Shown piece by piece: positions 10,201 through 19,002 of a stretch of 64,000 nucleotides of DNA. Each line of letters starts with the position of its first letter. The first letter of the stretch is position 1. A model generated the notes under the pieces. It did no database searches. It saw nothing but the letters and a program-made list of their open reading frames with translations, and had not been told where the DNA came from. Location of the stretch: the NCBI RefSeq assembly GCF_026870155.1, contig NZ_CP113975.1:3844001-3908000 (forward strand). Direction: 5' to 3'. The stretch is from Flavobacterium marginilacus. GTDB taxonomy: Bacteria > Bacteroidota > Bacteroidia > Flavobacteriales > Flavobacteriaceae. Position numbers and translations under genes: made by a program.

Positions 10201-10773
10201 TTTGGAATCAAAGTACAAATCGGTAATCTTCGGAATTTCAGAAGTGGGGGCATTTACAAAAATCCCCAGCTTATTCAATTCTTCAATCAAATTCACTTGG
10301 TGCAGCTCAAATACCAAAAATGGGTTATTATCAATTTCGGCACTCACTTTATAGACCACGGCAGCCAAGTGCTTGCAGGGCACCGCCCAGTCGGGACAGG
10401 AACATTGCATCTTGAAATCAGTCCACTGTTTCGGAAAAACTTTCAAACCTAAATTCTCGGCAATAATTAATACCTCGGGATCGAGTTCTCGGTTTAGCAA
10501 TTTAGAAATTATAGTTGGTTTTTGGGCTAACTGACTAATAAAATTCCCTAATTCGGGGTCGAAAAAAGGCGGCAAAGTAATGTCAACATTATACGGTTTA
10601 GGCCTGCTACCTGCAACTTTGGCTTCTATTCTATTGCCTTTGATGGTAATTTTGGTTACAGAGCCTTTATTGGCATAACTTTTTCCTCTTGGCAAACGAT
10701 TATCATAATCTATATTCGATAAAGTGTTGAGCCATTGCAGTCCCCACCAAGTTTTTCCATATGTATTGGACAT
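7261..10773 (-). CDS. SWIM zinc-finger SNF2/DEAD-like helicase
   Basis: This is a large SNF2-family ATPase of 1170 residues. The N-terminal region carries a SWIM zinc finger, CSCPDWAVPCKH (near 125-136). The C-terminal half has the SNF2 motor: ADDMGLGKTLQ (motif I), VIDEAQNIKN (motif II), SGTPVENR, and the late RAYRIGQ motif. Such proteins translocate on or remodel nucleoprotein; many occur in defence islands, but cellular roles are also possible. I chose the ATG at 10773 (MSNTYGKTWWG), because an in-frame start at 10878 would add 35 residues that lie mostly inside the upstream helicase gene. The gap to the upstream helicase stop is 32 bp, so the two helicases probably form one unit. Confidence 0.9.
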   Translation of the reverse strand: MSNTYGKTWWGLQWLNTLSNIDYDNRLPRGKSYANKGSVTKITIKGNRIEAKVAGSRPKPYNVDITLPPFFDPELGNFISQLAQKPTIISKLLNRELDPEVLIIAENLGLKVFPKQWTDFKMQCSCPDWAVPCKHLAAVVYKVSAEIDNNPFLVFELHQVNLIEELNKLGIFVNAPTSEIPKITDLYFDSKKKKTSDYNPDNAYKKLSFSKLSPIHEPLTALLADFPAFYQGAGNFKEKYSSKIARTVKAAQKVVQGKIALENLFLKASLQEQKINSHSQNKITIDETYQSKVFVNETQFSFLHFLQQIAQIHSSKTLDYQPSTASLHTILHFSVHLLANGAVVPQIVQLQNKEFSIRWLPAMLSKDVRDLVQKLEDILPPDIFLWEEKKGKKVINKNQAFNLLSLFLTEVIHILEDVPNQDLFLNLFFRNEIYGFKKPGEEALSGGISAWTQKYFIAQGNYKPQIVVSELSDDFLITLNIKDKQQQPNEAPYGLYDILNLKKFDKNRYEILQSLTQLSSFIIGLDGYINSKGAEKMVMSNAVFTPFLMEMIPAIQLLDIDILLPKSLQDILKPKASLKIKRKPEGKSFITLGKLFDFDWQVAIGDTLMSEEEFHKLLKKSDGLLKYKSKYIYVNQNELEKLHKHFSSTKEFSAFEMLRAALSGEYQGATVGLTDDVRDLIAELTNFSEIELPKGINAQLRPYQHRGYSWMYRNAKIGFGSVLADDMGLGKTLQVITTLLKYKEDGLLEKEKALVVAPTGLLTNWETEIAKFAPSLKTKIYHGATRKFDKKDDFDVLISSYGIVRSDAKELKKKKWHSLVIDEAQNIKNTNTEQTKAIKTIGANHFIAMSGTPVENRLSELWSIMDYSNRGFLGNIKEFNETYGNPIQQFNDVAVAENLKKVTAPFMMRRLKSDKSIISDLPDKIEMDCYSTLANEQASLYEKTLQKAMEDIDSLDLSDDKALFVRQGLVLQMILALKQICNHPTQYLKNNILDASLSGKMELLFNKLDSIVESGEKVLIFTQFTEMGNLIKHFITERYQEEPLFYHGGCNLKQRTAMVDGFQNNRADKVFILSLKAAGTGLNLTAANHVIHFDLWWNPAVEAQATDRAYRIGQKSNVMVHRFITKNTFEEKINDMIQAKKALAEMTVSTGENWIGNLSNKELKELFTVS

Positions 10774-10805
10774 TTTATTTTTATTTAAGTTATTTTTTTG
10801 TTTCT

Positions 10806-12938
10806 CTATACTTTCTTCTTCCCGCAAAAAGGACAAAAAACAAACATATTTTCTACCTGTTTTTGGCATTTTTTGCAAATGCTAAATGTATCTTTATTTC
10901 CATAGGATTCTGCCGCAACTGTTTCTTTGAACTCGTCTGGTATTTCTTTTAAAAAACGGGAAGCATTTCCTTTTTCGGTAATCAGATACAGTTGATCTTT
11001 GGCTCGGGTTATCGCTACGTAAAACAGCCTGCGCTCTTCTTCCATCAAGCTATCGTGATTGGCGGGTTTTATAACTTGAAAAATACGGTCTTCCAGCCAA
11101 ATATCAGGAAATCCTCCGTAACCGTCCGTCAAACCGATTATAAAAACCACTTTTGCTTCCAAGCCTTTTGCCCCATGAATGGTTTTTCCCTGCACTTTTA
11201 AATCTTCGTTTCGTAAAGCGAAATAATAGGGCTGATACATTTTGCTACGGCGGTACAAAAACAAAATATCATCATTTTTGAATCCTTCATTCAATAATTG
11301 ACGTACTTTTTCAACACAAAAAGCCACATTTTCATCTTGATTATTCCCTTCGTATTCCATTATTTTAAAACTGGAAATCTTGGAAGCAAAAATTTCTTTT
11401 TCTATCTTAAATTTATTGTGTTTGATGACTTCGTTACTTGCTCCAACAATACTTTGCGTACTGCGGTAATTCAGATTTAATTTGATAGTTTTAGCACTTT
11501 CAAAATTTTGATCAAAGTTCAAAATACAATCTACATTCGACCCCCGAAATCCATAAATACTCTGCCAGTCATCGCCTACACAAAAAAGCTGCGTTTTCTC
11601 TGTCAGCAACAGCTTTATAATTTCAACCTGAAGATTATTGACATCCTGAAACTCATCGACCAGCAAATACTGATATTGTGTTTGAAATTTTTGAAGTATA
11701 TCCTTGTTGTTGTTGAATAACGAAACCGTTCGACTGATTAAATCGTTAAAATCCAGATACGATTTATTAGTGCAATAACCCAAAAATTCTTTAACCAAAG
11801 GCATGGCAATGCTATAAAAAATCCGGATCCTTTCGTGAGGATCGGCTTGTGATTTGGCATAGATATCGTCCCAATTACTGCCCTCAACTTTGAGCATATC
11901 ACAAATGCGAATGGCTTGAAAAACAAAATCTTTAACCTCTTCCTGATAACGTCCAAACTCTTCCTGATAAGACAAAATCAATTCACTCTTATAATTTTCG
12001 GACAAACGTCCTTTTATAATTTTGTCTAAAACGTGATTGAAAAGAGCCGAATCCTCCGTCATCTTCTCATAAGTTTTTACACATAGAATATTGCCTTTAG
12101 CAAACTGTTCGGCTTTGTTTTTGAACGGAAAGCTTTTATTGGAAATGTGTTCCAAATAAATATTGGCATCTTCAATATAAAAATCAGGTTTAAAATCGAA
12201 ATCTTTTATATTAATTTGTGGTTCGTATTGATAAACAATGCTATGTCTAAAAAGCCAATCGGCTATATATTGCTCTGATTTTGAACGCACCTTTTCGCCT
12301 CGAAGCGTCGTATATATTTTTCCGTCTGGGTACAAATTAAGGTTTTGGAACTTTTCGGTATGGATTTTATCAACCACATAATCCAACAGATATTTTTTGA
12401 GTTTCAAAAGGTATTTGGTGTTTTCACATTGCCTGATGAGCAGTTTATGAAAAACTTCGAAACTGGTTTCTGGAGCGGAAAAAACCAGCATTGGATCATC
12501 GTCCTTTTTCTTGTCTTCGGATATAATTTTGAATTTATTATCAAATTCCTTTACCCCATAATTTTGCATAATTTTATAACACAAACTATGAAAGGTCCGA
12601 ATGGTTAGATTTTCAATCCATTTGTACTTTTTGATATAAATAAGCCGCTGACGGTTTTTCTCGTCAAATTGCAATTTCTTATCAAAGATTATCCGCTCAT
12701 ACTCTCCAGATTGATCCGCTTCAATAATCAAGCGGTCTATCATTTCGTTGGCCGCATTCTTGGTAAAAGTAATGGCCAAAATTTCGGAGGGCTGTACTTT
12801 TTTTTCAGTAATTAAATACTTTATTTTCTGTAGTAAAGTTTTGGTTTTTCCCGAACCAGCGCCTGCCAAAACCAAGATGCGTTTTTCTTCTGCTTTTACA
12901 GCTTCAATTTGGCGGTCGTTGAGGGTTTCGAGAGACAT
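10806..12938 (-). CDS. UvrD/Rep-like helicase with embedded PD-(D/E)XK-like domain and C-terminal zinc ribbon
   Basis: The 710-residue superfamily 1 helicase has Walker A AGAGSGKTKT (about 24-33), FTKNAANEM (Ia), LLVDEFQDVN (motif II, about 428), GDDWQSIYGFRG (III), LNLNYRSTQ (IV), HGAKGLEAKVVFI (V) and YVAITRAKDQ (VI). Between motifs Ia and II, at about 215-265, lies SEQYIADWLFRHSIVYQYEP followed by FKPDFYIEDANIYLEH. This looks like the helix, PD and acidic strand of a restriction-endonuclease fold. The last 25 residues hold CxxC...CxxC, a zinc ribbon. The protein therefore may combine unwinding with DNA cleavage or end recognition. The nuclease core is inferred. It sits directly upstream of the SNF2 gene. 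Confidence 0.88.
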   Translation of the reverse strand: MSLETLNDRQIEAVKAEEKRILVLAGAGSGKTKTLLQKIKYLITEKKVQPSEILAITFTKNAANEMIDRLIIEADQSGEYERIIFDKKLQFDEKNRQRLIYIKKYKWIENLTIRTFHSLCYKIMQNYGVKEFDNKFKIISEDKKKDDDPMLVFSAPETSFEVFHKLLIRQCENTKYLLKLKKYLLDYVVDKIHTEKFQNLNLYPDGKIYTTLRGEKVRSKSEQYIADWLFRHSIVYQYEPQINIKDFDFKPDFYIEDANIYLEHISNKSFPFKNKAEQFAKGNILCVKTYEKMTEDSALFNHVLDKIIKGRLSENYKSELILSYQEEFGRYQEEVKDFVFQAIRICDMLKVEGSNWDDIYAKSQADPHERIRIFYSIAMPLVKEFLGYCTNKSYLDFNDLISRTVSLFNNNKDILQKFQTQYQYLLVDEFQDVNNLQVEIIKLLLTEKTQLFCVGDDWQSIYGFRGSNVDCILNFDQNFESAKTIKLNLNYRSTQSIVGASNEVIKHNKFKIEKEIFASKISSFKIMEYEGNNQDENVAFCVEKVRQLLNEGFKNDDILFLYRRSKMYQPYYFALRNEDLKVQGKTIHGAKGLEAKVVFIIGLTDGYGGFPDIWLEDRIFQVIKPANHDSLMEEERRLFYVAITRAKDQLYLITEKGNASRFLKEIPDEFKETVAAESYGNKDTFSICKKCQKQVENMFVFCPFCGKKKV

Positions 12939-12967
12939 TTTATAGCGTTTGTATTAAATCCAATTAT

Positions 12968-13570
12968 TTAAAACCCTTTTTTTCTTAAAAACTCATATTC
13001 TTTACTATCCTCACCATCTTCCACAAAAAGTTTAATTCCAAATTTCTTAAATAGTTTTCCCATATCTGAATAACAGTATTTTTGAAAACCCTCAAGATTA
13101 ACCGAATTTCTTGATCCGATGCAATTAATACAAAACTCATTATACCCAATGATTCTGTTTTTATTATCTCTAAACAAAATCATGTGCCTTGGATCATAAC
13201 AAGCTGAAGATACTTCTTCTGGAACACAAGTATCACAAACTATCAAATTAAGCAATTCTTTCTCTTGATTTTTATTTAAAACGACCCTTTCCTGTATCAT
13301 TGTACTATCAAAAGTCAGTTTATAATTATCTACCAGCATTTTATAAGAAGCCCGTTCTCCTTTATATTTTACAGTGTCCCAAATAATTCTGTTATAATAG
13401 GAGACCAATTCAATTTTTGAAAATTTCTTTATGGGAAAATCTCTTTTGTTTATTGTTTTACTGACTGATTTAACAAAAGGAACTGCTTCATCTTCTATAA
13501 TATTCTTTGCCTTTTCATTTTTACAAGAAACCAAAACAAGGACAGTAATCAAAAGTATAATTTTCTTCAT
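12968..13570 (-). CDS. Small putative lipoprotein, function unknown
   Basis: The 200-residue product starts with a type II signal peptide: MKKIILLITVLVLVSC, with a lipobox LVSC, followed by charged residues typical of flavobacterial lipoproteins. The mature part has a cluster of cysteines (VCDTC, SACYD, CINCIGS) that may form disulfides or bind metal. I recognise no family. It lies 9 bp after the DUF1016 gene and 29 bp before the UvrD-like helicase, inside the block between parE and parC, and it looks unrelated to nucleic-acid functions. Confidence 0.8.
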   Translation of the reverse strand: MKKIILLITVLVLVSCKNEKAKNIIEDEAVPFVKSVSKTINKRDFPIKKFSKIELVSYYNRIIWDTVKYKGERASYKMLVDNYKLTFDSTMIQERVVLNKNQEKELLNLIVCDTCVPEEVSSACYDPRHMILFRDNKNRIIGYNEFCINCIGSRNSVNLEGFQKYCYSDMGKLFKKFGIKLFVEDGEDSKEYEFLRKKGF

Positions 13571-13579
13571 TTAATAAAT

Positions 13580-14682
13580 TTATTTACTTTCAAGAAGTTG
13601 TTTTAAAACTTCAACACTTGGTAAAACAGTTTTGTATTTACTGGCAAAAATCTGTTCGTTATTTTCTGGTAAAGTATATTTTACTACAGCTTCACTCTTA
13701 TTTTGACAAAGTACAATCCCGATCGTTTTGTTCTCATCCTCCAAGCGTATCTCCCTGTCATAATAATTGACATACATCTGCATCTGACCCAAATCCTGAT
13801 GCTTTAATTCTCCTATTTTCAAGTCAATCAAAACAAAAGATTTTAATATTCGGTTATAAAAAACCAAATCAATTCTGAAATGTTTATCGTCAAATGTAAT
13901 TCTTTGTTGCCGTCCAACGAAAGTAAAACCGTGACCCAATTCCAATAAGAAATGCTCCAGCTTATTGATAATTTCTTCCTCTAATTGTGATTCCGAATAC
14001 TGATGTAATTCTGGTAATCCCAAGAACTCAAGTATATAAGGATCTTTGATAATATCTTTAGGTTTCTCAATGATCTGTCCTTTTTCGGAGAGTTTCAAAA
14101 CCCCCTCTTTGTCTCGGCTTAAAGCCAATCGTGGGTAAAGTGCCGAATCATATTGCGTTTTAATTCGCGAACACTCCAATTGTATTTCTCGGACTCAATT
14201 TCGTAAAAACGTCTTTCCTTTTCATCGTCAATTCGCATTAAGAAAATATAGTGCGTCCAAGTTAGTTTGAAAAACGAAATCAGTGATTGCGTTTTTTGGT
14301 TTTCAAAAACCCCAGTCAGTGACTGCGCTTTTCCAAATTTAAATTCCCCAGTCAGTGACTGGGTTTTTTGAATTTGGAAAATCCTAGACACTGTCTCGGA
14401 AATTGAGTAAGTCAAATAGAACTTTCTCATGTTCTCTATATTGACTAAAGAAAACCCTTTTCCAAACTCCTTTGTCAACTGTTCAGAAAGTCCCTTTAAA
14501 AGCTGTTTTCCATATTCAGCCCTGTCTTTTCCGTTTTGTTCTTCTTCAACAATGATTCTTCCTATTTCAAAATAGGTATAAACCATAGTTGAATTTACTG
14601 TACGCAAAACCTGTTGCCGGGCATTTTGCAATAACTCGGCAACTTGCTTAAATATGACTTTATTTTGTAGATCGTTCGCCAA
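13580..14682 (-). pseudogene. DUF1016/YhcG-type PD-(D/E)XK nuclease, broken by a 1-nt frameshift
   Basis: Two overlapping frames (14119-14682 and 13580-14179) together make one YhcG-like protein of about 370 residues. The N-terminal DUF1016_N part starts MANDLQNKVIF and contains EIGRIIVEEEQ. The C-terminal part contains the nuclease core FRIDLVFYN...FVLIDLKIGEL. Family members normally read VRELKRQYDSALYPRL across the junction. Here the frame is lost after VRELKR near 14153-14155, and one restored base in the Arg-Gln codons would rejoin the frames. As it stands, the first frame ends soon after and the nuclease domain is not joined to it. It could be a real pseudogene, an assembly error or a switch. 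The gene starts 17 bp after parE. Confidence 0.8.
14277..14384. repeat. Three 36-bp in-frame tandem repeat units inside the DUF1016 gene
   Basis: The core CAGTCAGTGACTG recurs at 14313-14325 and 14349-14361, with a degenerate copy at 14277-14289. The exact spacing of 36 bp encodes a 12-residue repeat around QSLTG. Copy changes keep the frame, so this is a candidate variable-number repeat located before the conserved TWTHY segment. Confidence 0.75.
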
Positions 14683-14699
14683 TAATATGCTGCTAATTT

Positions 14700-16568
14700 T
14701 TAAGCTTCCTCAATCACATCCAATTCCACTTTCAGATTCTTGATAATAAAATCCTGTCTGTCCGGTGTGTTTTTACCCATATAGAAAGACAACAGCTGTT
14801 CTATCGAAGTATGTTTGTCCATCATGACCGGATCTAGGCGGATCGTGTCTCCGATGAAATTCTTGAACTCATCTGGCGAAATCTCCCCCAAACCTTTAAA
14901 TCGGGTGATTTCCGGTTTCGGCTTTAATTTTTCGATAGCCTCTACACGCTCTTCTTCAGAATAACAGTATATCGTTTCTTTCTTGTTTCGAACCCTGAAA
15001 AGCGGTGTCTGTAAAATATACAAATGCCCTTCTTTTATTAATTCAGGGAAAAACTGAAGAAAAAAAGTAATCAGCAATAAACGAATGTGCATACCGTCGA
15101 CATCAGCATCGGTTGCGATTACAATGTTGTTGTAACGCAGTTTTTCCAGTCCGTCTTCAATGTCAAGTGCAGCCTGCAGTAAATTGAATTCTTCGTTTTC
15201 ATACACAATTTTTTTACTCATTCCGTAGGAATTCAAAGGCTTACCGCGCAGACTGAAAACTGCCTGTGTATTCACGTCACGGGATTTGGTAATCGACCCG
15301 GAAGCCGAATCCCCCTCGGTAATAAAAAGCGTACTTTCAAGGTTTCGCGGATTTTTGGTATCCGGAAGATGCGCTCGGCAGTCTCTTAATTTTTTATTGT
15401 GAAGATTTGCTTTTTTGGCACGGTCTGTAGCCAGTTTTCTGATTCCTGATAATTCTTTTCGCTCTCGTTCTGCCTGCAGAATTTTACGCAATAAAGCTTC
15501 AGCAGTCGGCGGATTTTTATGCAGGTAATTATCTAATTTGGTTTTAATAAAATCATTTACAAACGTACGAACTGAAACCGGCGGTGTTCCATCATCAGAA
15601 CCCATATCCATCGATCCCAATTTGGTTTTGGTCTGTGATTCAAAAACAGGTTCCATTACCTTAATACTGATCGCACTGACAATCGATTTACGAACATCAG
15701 AAGCTTCAAAACTCTTGTTGTAAAACTCACGAATGGTTTTTACAATTGCTTCACGATAAGCGGCTAAGTGCGTTCCTCCCTGCGTAGTATTCTGACCATT
15801 TACAAAAGAGTGGTATTCCTCGCTATACTGAGTTTTACTGTGAGTAAGAGCAATCTCAATATCATTATCTTTCAAGTGAATAATTGGATATTCCAAATCC
15901 TCAGCATTAATGGTTTCTTCCAATAAATCGCGAAGACCATTCTCTGAATAATATTTTTCACCATTGAAAATAATCGTCAGACCATTGTTTAGGTAACAAT
16001 AGTTTTTGACCATTTTGATGACATATTCCAAACGGAATTTGTAATTTTTGAAAATCGTTTCGTCCGGCGTAAAAGTAACTTTAGTACCTTTTCGCTTTGT
16101 AGTTTCGATAATATCTTCTTCGGAAACTAAATTCCCAGCCGAAAACTCAGCTGCTTTTTGTTTCTCTTCGCGTACCGATTCTACTCGAAAATAATTCGAA
16201 AGCGCATTCACGGCTTTTGTTCCCACACCATTCAAACCAACCGATTTCTGAAAAGCTTTGGAATCGTACTTTCCTCCTGTATTCATTTTCGAAACTACAT
16301 CGACCACTTTTCCCAGCGGAATACCGCGGCCGTAATCACGAACCGAAACCGTTTTGTCCTTGATAGTTACCTCAATTGTTTTCCCCGAGCCCATCACAAA
16401 CTCGTCGATACAGTTGTCGAGAACCTCTTTTAAAAGAATGTAAATACCATCATCCGGCGAAGAACCATCTCCGAGTTTTCCAATGTACATCCCGGGACGC
16501 ATACGGATATGTTCTTTCCAGTCGAGAGAACGAATATTATCTTCGGTGTATTGATTTTGATCTGACAT
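14700..16568 (-). CDS. parE: DNA topoisomerase IV subunit B
   Basis: This is the ATPase subunit of topoisomerase IV, 622 residues. The GHKL ATPase is shown by [10 protein letters not shown] (48-57), DYGRGIP (78-84) and the glycine loop [12 protein letters not shown] (110-121). The Toprim domain is shown by TEGDSASGS (E418) and the acidic motif DADVDG (487-492). The length fits the short ParE/GyrB class. Start ATG at 16568 gives [20 protein letters not shown], typical of flavobacterial homologues. The gene opens a minus-strand block in which eight further genes follow with gaps of at most 73 bp before and including parC. GyrB is the alternative but the parC context supports ParE. Confidence 0.92.
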   Translation of the reverse strand: MSDQNQYTEDNIRSLDWKEHIRMRPGMYIGKLGDGSSPDDGIYILLKEVLDNCIDEFVMGSGKTIEVTIKDKTVSVRDYGRGIPLGKVVDVVSKMNTGGKYDSKAFQKSVGLNGVGTKAVNALSNYFRVESVREEKQKAAEFSAGNLVSEEDIIETTKRKGTKVTFTPDETIFKNYKFRLEYVIKMVKNYCYLNNGLTIIFNGEKYYSENGLRDLLEETINAEDLEYPIIHLKDNDIEIALTHSKTQYSEEYHSFVNGQNTTQGGTHLAAYREAIVKTIREFYNKSFEASDVRKSIVSAISIKVMEPVFESQTKTKLGSMDMGSDDGTPPVSVRTFVNDFIKTKLDNYLHKNPPTAEALLRKILQAERERKELSGIRKLATDRAKKANLHNKKLRDCRAHLPDTKNPRNLESTLFITEGDSASGSITKSRDVNTQAVFSLRGKPLNSYGMSKKIVYENEEFNLLQAALDIEDGLEKLRYNNIVIATDADVDGMHIRLLLITFFLQFFPELIKEGHLYILQTPLFRVRNKKETIYCYSEEERVEAIEKLKPKPEITRFKGLGEISPDEFKNFIGDTIRLDPVMMDKHTSIEQLLSFYMGKNTPDRQDFIIKNLKVELDVIEEA

Positions 16569-16739
16569 TTTGGGATTTTAGCGAATTTAACTGCTTTCTG
16601 TTCGGCATTTGCCATTTACAAATACCGCGAATGTGCTAATGTAGTGTAATTCGGGAAAATTTAAAAGAGGAAACCCGCAAAGTTATCAAGAATAATATTG
16701 ACAGAAGAGTGTGAATTTTATAATAAACTCATTAAAAAT

Positions 16740-17717
16740 TTATTGCTCCCTTTTTGGCATTATTTTAAAAACAGCAATTACAGAACCTGAGGCATATATT
16801 TTTATAAATCTTCCGTCTCTTTTTGTATAATCCACCTCAAATTGTTCTAAATTATCATCTATTTTATTAGGATTAACACTTATCGTATCTCCTTTCGTTG
16901 CATATCTAATTTCTTGATTTTTTGAACGGTTTTTAATTTTAAAATTTATTTTTTGATTCCCTCGAACTTCTATCACTCCATTTATTGGCTCAACAATTTC
17001 AACCTCTTTACTGAAATATTCATCAAAAAAAAGAGGTCCTTTCAAAAAAAAGACTTCATCAAGACTTTTATTATCCCATACCTTTGAAACAGGCATGTGT
17101 TTCGCAAAGAAAATTTTCGGATTTGAATCAAAATAAATTGGATTAAATTTTTTAACCCATAAATTATTTTCATTAATAATTTCGCCCGCTCCCCAAGTAA
17201 CATCAACCAATCGCCAAGTTCCATCTATCATTACTGCATTCCAAGTATGATTGATTGCAATTTTTTTTCTGCCAATATCATCAAATTTAGTTTTCGAACC
17301 TCCTTCAATAATTTGTCCCTGCAATCCAACCAATGTTGCTAAATGATAATACAATAGAGAATATCCGCTGCAGACAGCTTTCTGTTTTCTAAAAACAGTG
17401 TTGATTTCCTTATTTCTAATTTCATGCCATTTAAAATCCCTCTCTAATTCATTATCATAAGAAAATGATTTTGCAGGTTTTGGATTCAAATAGGTTTCAA
17501 TATCATAATTTATATGTAAAGCCATCCATGTAAAAACAGCTCTTGCTTTGTCACCTTCAGAGGTAAAATCTTGTTTTATTTTATTTGCTAATTCCAAAGG
17601 ACTACTAAATGATGATGGGTAATACCCTACAGCCTTATCAACCCGCTGATAGTCTTGAGAATATATTGAATTAAAAAAAAAGAAAACAAAGAACAGTCGA
17701 AATATATTTTTTTTCAT
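16740..17717 (-). CDS. Secreted transglutaminase-like (papain-fold) protein
   Basis: The 325-residue protein starts with a signal peptide (MKKNIFRLFFVFFFFNSIYS). A transglutaminase-core triad can be read: Cys in KAVCSGYSLLYYH, His in INHTWNAVMIDG, and Asp in RLVDVTWGAG. This arrangement matches the kyphoscoliosis-like bacterial transglutaminase/protease group. The C-terminal 90 residues look like a beta-sandwich. It probably acts in the periplasm or at the surface; the substrate is unknown. The start codon follows directly on the stop of the upstream FMN reductase gene (no intervening base), so the two form an operon. It ends 171 bp before parE starts. Confidence 0.85.
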   Translation of the reverse strand: MKKNIFRLFFVFFFFNSIYSQDYQRVDKAVGYYPSSFSSPLELANKIKQDFTSEGDKARAVFTWMALHINYDIETYLNPKPAKSFSYDNELERDFKWHEIRNKEINTVFRKQKAVCSGYSLLYYHLATLVGLQGQIIEGGSKTKFDDIGRKKIAINHTWNAVMIDGTWRLVDVTWGAGEIINENNLWVKKFNPIYFDSNPKIFFAKHMPVSKVWDNKSLDEVFFLKGPLFFDEYFSKEVEIVEPINGVIEVRGNQKINFKIKNRSKNQEIRYATKGDTISVNPNKIDDNLEQFEVDYTKRDGRFIKIYASGSVIAVFKIMPKREQ

Positions 17718-18239
17718 CTAAAAATTGGTTACAATTTCTTTCAGCTGATTATTCAATTCAGTATTTGAAATAACATTAGCTTCCACATCAAAATTATCAT
17801 TAAAACTTGGTAAAGAAAAAACCGCCTTAATATCGGCATTAAAGCGAGGAAAATTATTTTTGGCAATTTCCAAAACACTTGCTCCGCCTCTTGCTCCAGG
17901 CGAAGTAGCCATTAATAACATTGGTTTTTCCTGAAATATTTTTCCGTTTATCCTCGAACACCAATCGATTGTATTTTTGAAAGCAGCACTATAATTACCA
18001 TTATTTTCGGCAAGGGAAACTACCAAAAGATCAGCAGAGGCTATCTTTTCTAAAAACGCTTGCGCTAAAGAATGCTGCCCAATCACAGCTTCTTTATCTA
18101 CACTGAATAATGGCATTTCGTAATCGTTTAAATCCAAAACTTCTACTTGAGCATTTTCGAATAAACTGGATGCATAAGTAACTAATTTTTTATTGATGGA
18201 TTTTTTACTGGGGCTTCCGGCAAAGGCGATGATTTTCAT
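17718..18239 (-). CDS. NADPH-dependent FMN reductase family protein
   Basis: The 173-residue flavodoxin-fold protein starts MKIIAFAGSPSKKSINKKL, in which GSPSKKS is the phosphate-binding loop for FMN. Later LLMATSPGARGGASVLE is the characteristic loop of the NAD(P)H:quinone/FMN reductase family (ArsH/ChrR/YieF type). These enzymes reduce flavins, quinones, chromate or azo compounds in the cytoplasm. It is immediately followed by the transglutaminase-like gene with no spacer. The specific substrate cannot be assigned. Confidence 0.88.
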   Translation of the reverse strand: MKIIAFAGSPSKKSINKKLVTYASSLFENAQVEVLDLNDYEMPLFSVDKEAVIGQHSLAQAFLEKIASADLLVVSLAENNGNYSAAFKNTIDWCSRINGKIFQEKPMLLMATSPGARGGASVLEIAKNNFPRFNADIKAVFSLPSFNDNFDVEANVISNTELNNQLKEIVTNF

Positions 18240-18259
18240 AGCATTATGTTTTATATCAA

Positions 18260-18932
18260 TTAATTATTTTTTACTTTTTTATATTCTCTGATTTTTCCAA
18301 AGTTTTTTAAATTCAAAACCCGCTTAAATTCGTTTCTTGAAGGCTTTAGAATAAATAAAGTAGAGTCAATCATAGTTGATTTTATTTTTGTTAGTGAATC
18401 CATTCTTTTAAAATCTTCTTCAGAATAAATGTATTTTATTTTAAGGATATTCTTTTCTACATTGATGGTTTTTATTTTCCAATAAATCGAATCTTTGTAA
18501 TTAAGCACCAACTCTCCATCGATTCGTTTTGCTTTTTGAGTATCCGAAAAAATAAAAAATGTATCAATCTGTTTATTTGAAAACTCAATAGAATCACCAA
18601 TATACCTGTAATCATAAACATCATTATTGAGTTTTGAAATATATTGATCACCTTTTAAATCAAAAAAAAACTTTTATAGAATCTAATTCTTTTTTGTGAA
18701 ATCGGGATTTGTTATAATACTCCTGAAAAATCATTTTGTCAGTAATATTAAAATAAACAGAATCCGAATCCATAAAAAGCCCTCTGAATTTATTTGGAAT
18801 TTTAGACAATTCTGAATCATTTATAGGCTGCGGGTTTTCAAAACGCATAGCAAAACCTTCTTCCTCAGGGACATCTGCTTTTTTACAAGCCACTAAAAAC
18901 AGAAATCCCAGAAACAAAAAGCATACTTTCAT
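18260..18932 (-). pseudogene. Putative lipoprotein of about 220 residues, frameshifted in a T9 run
   Basis: The 5' frame starts at 18932 with a lipobox signal MKVCFLFLGFLFLVAC and ends at a TGA (18660-18662) directly after nine T on the coding strand (18670-18662). With eight T the frame continues as VFFDLKGDQYISKLNN and runs unbroken through YKDSIYWKIKT to the stop at 18260. The two halves thus belong to one gene. The cause may be a homopolymer miscount in the assembly, slippage-based switching or a real mutation. The family is not recognised; the mature protein is a hydrophilic, secreted lipoprotein. Confidence 0.75.
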
Positions 18933-19002
18933 TTTATAGACAAATAATTCAAGGTGAAATGTACGTATAAAAATCATAAAATCAATTCAAATAATTTTAG
19001 AT

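Noticed and set aside
10774..10878. N-terminal extension of the SNF2 helicase to 10878
   Set aside because: The extra 35 residues lie mostly inside the upstream helicase gene, and the family starts at the internal MSNTYGKTWWG.
14277..14384. Three regularly spaced repeats considered as a CRISPR-like array
   Set aside because: The repeats are coding, immediately adjacent 36-bp units with no unique spacers, and no cas genes are near.
18660..18977. 105-codon and 83-codon frames as two separate small genes
   Set aside because: One base change in a T9 tract joins them into one lipoprotein, and the shorter frame has only a TTG start without a leader.
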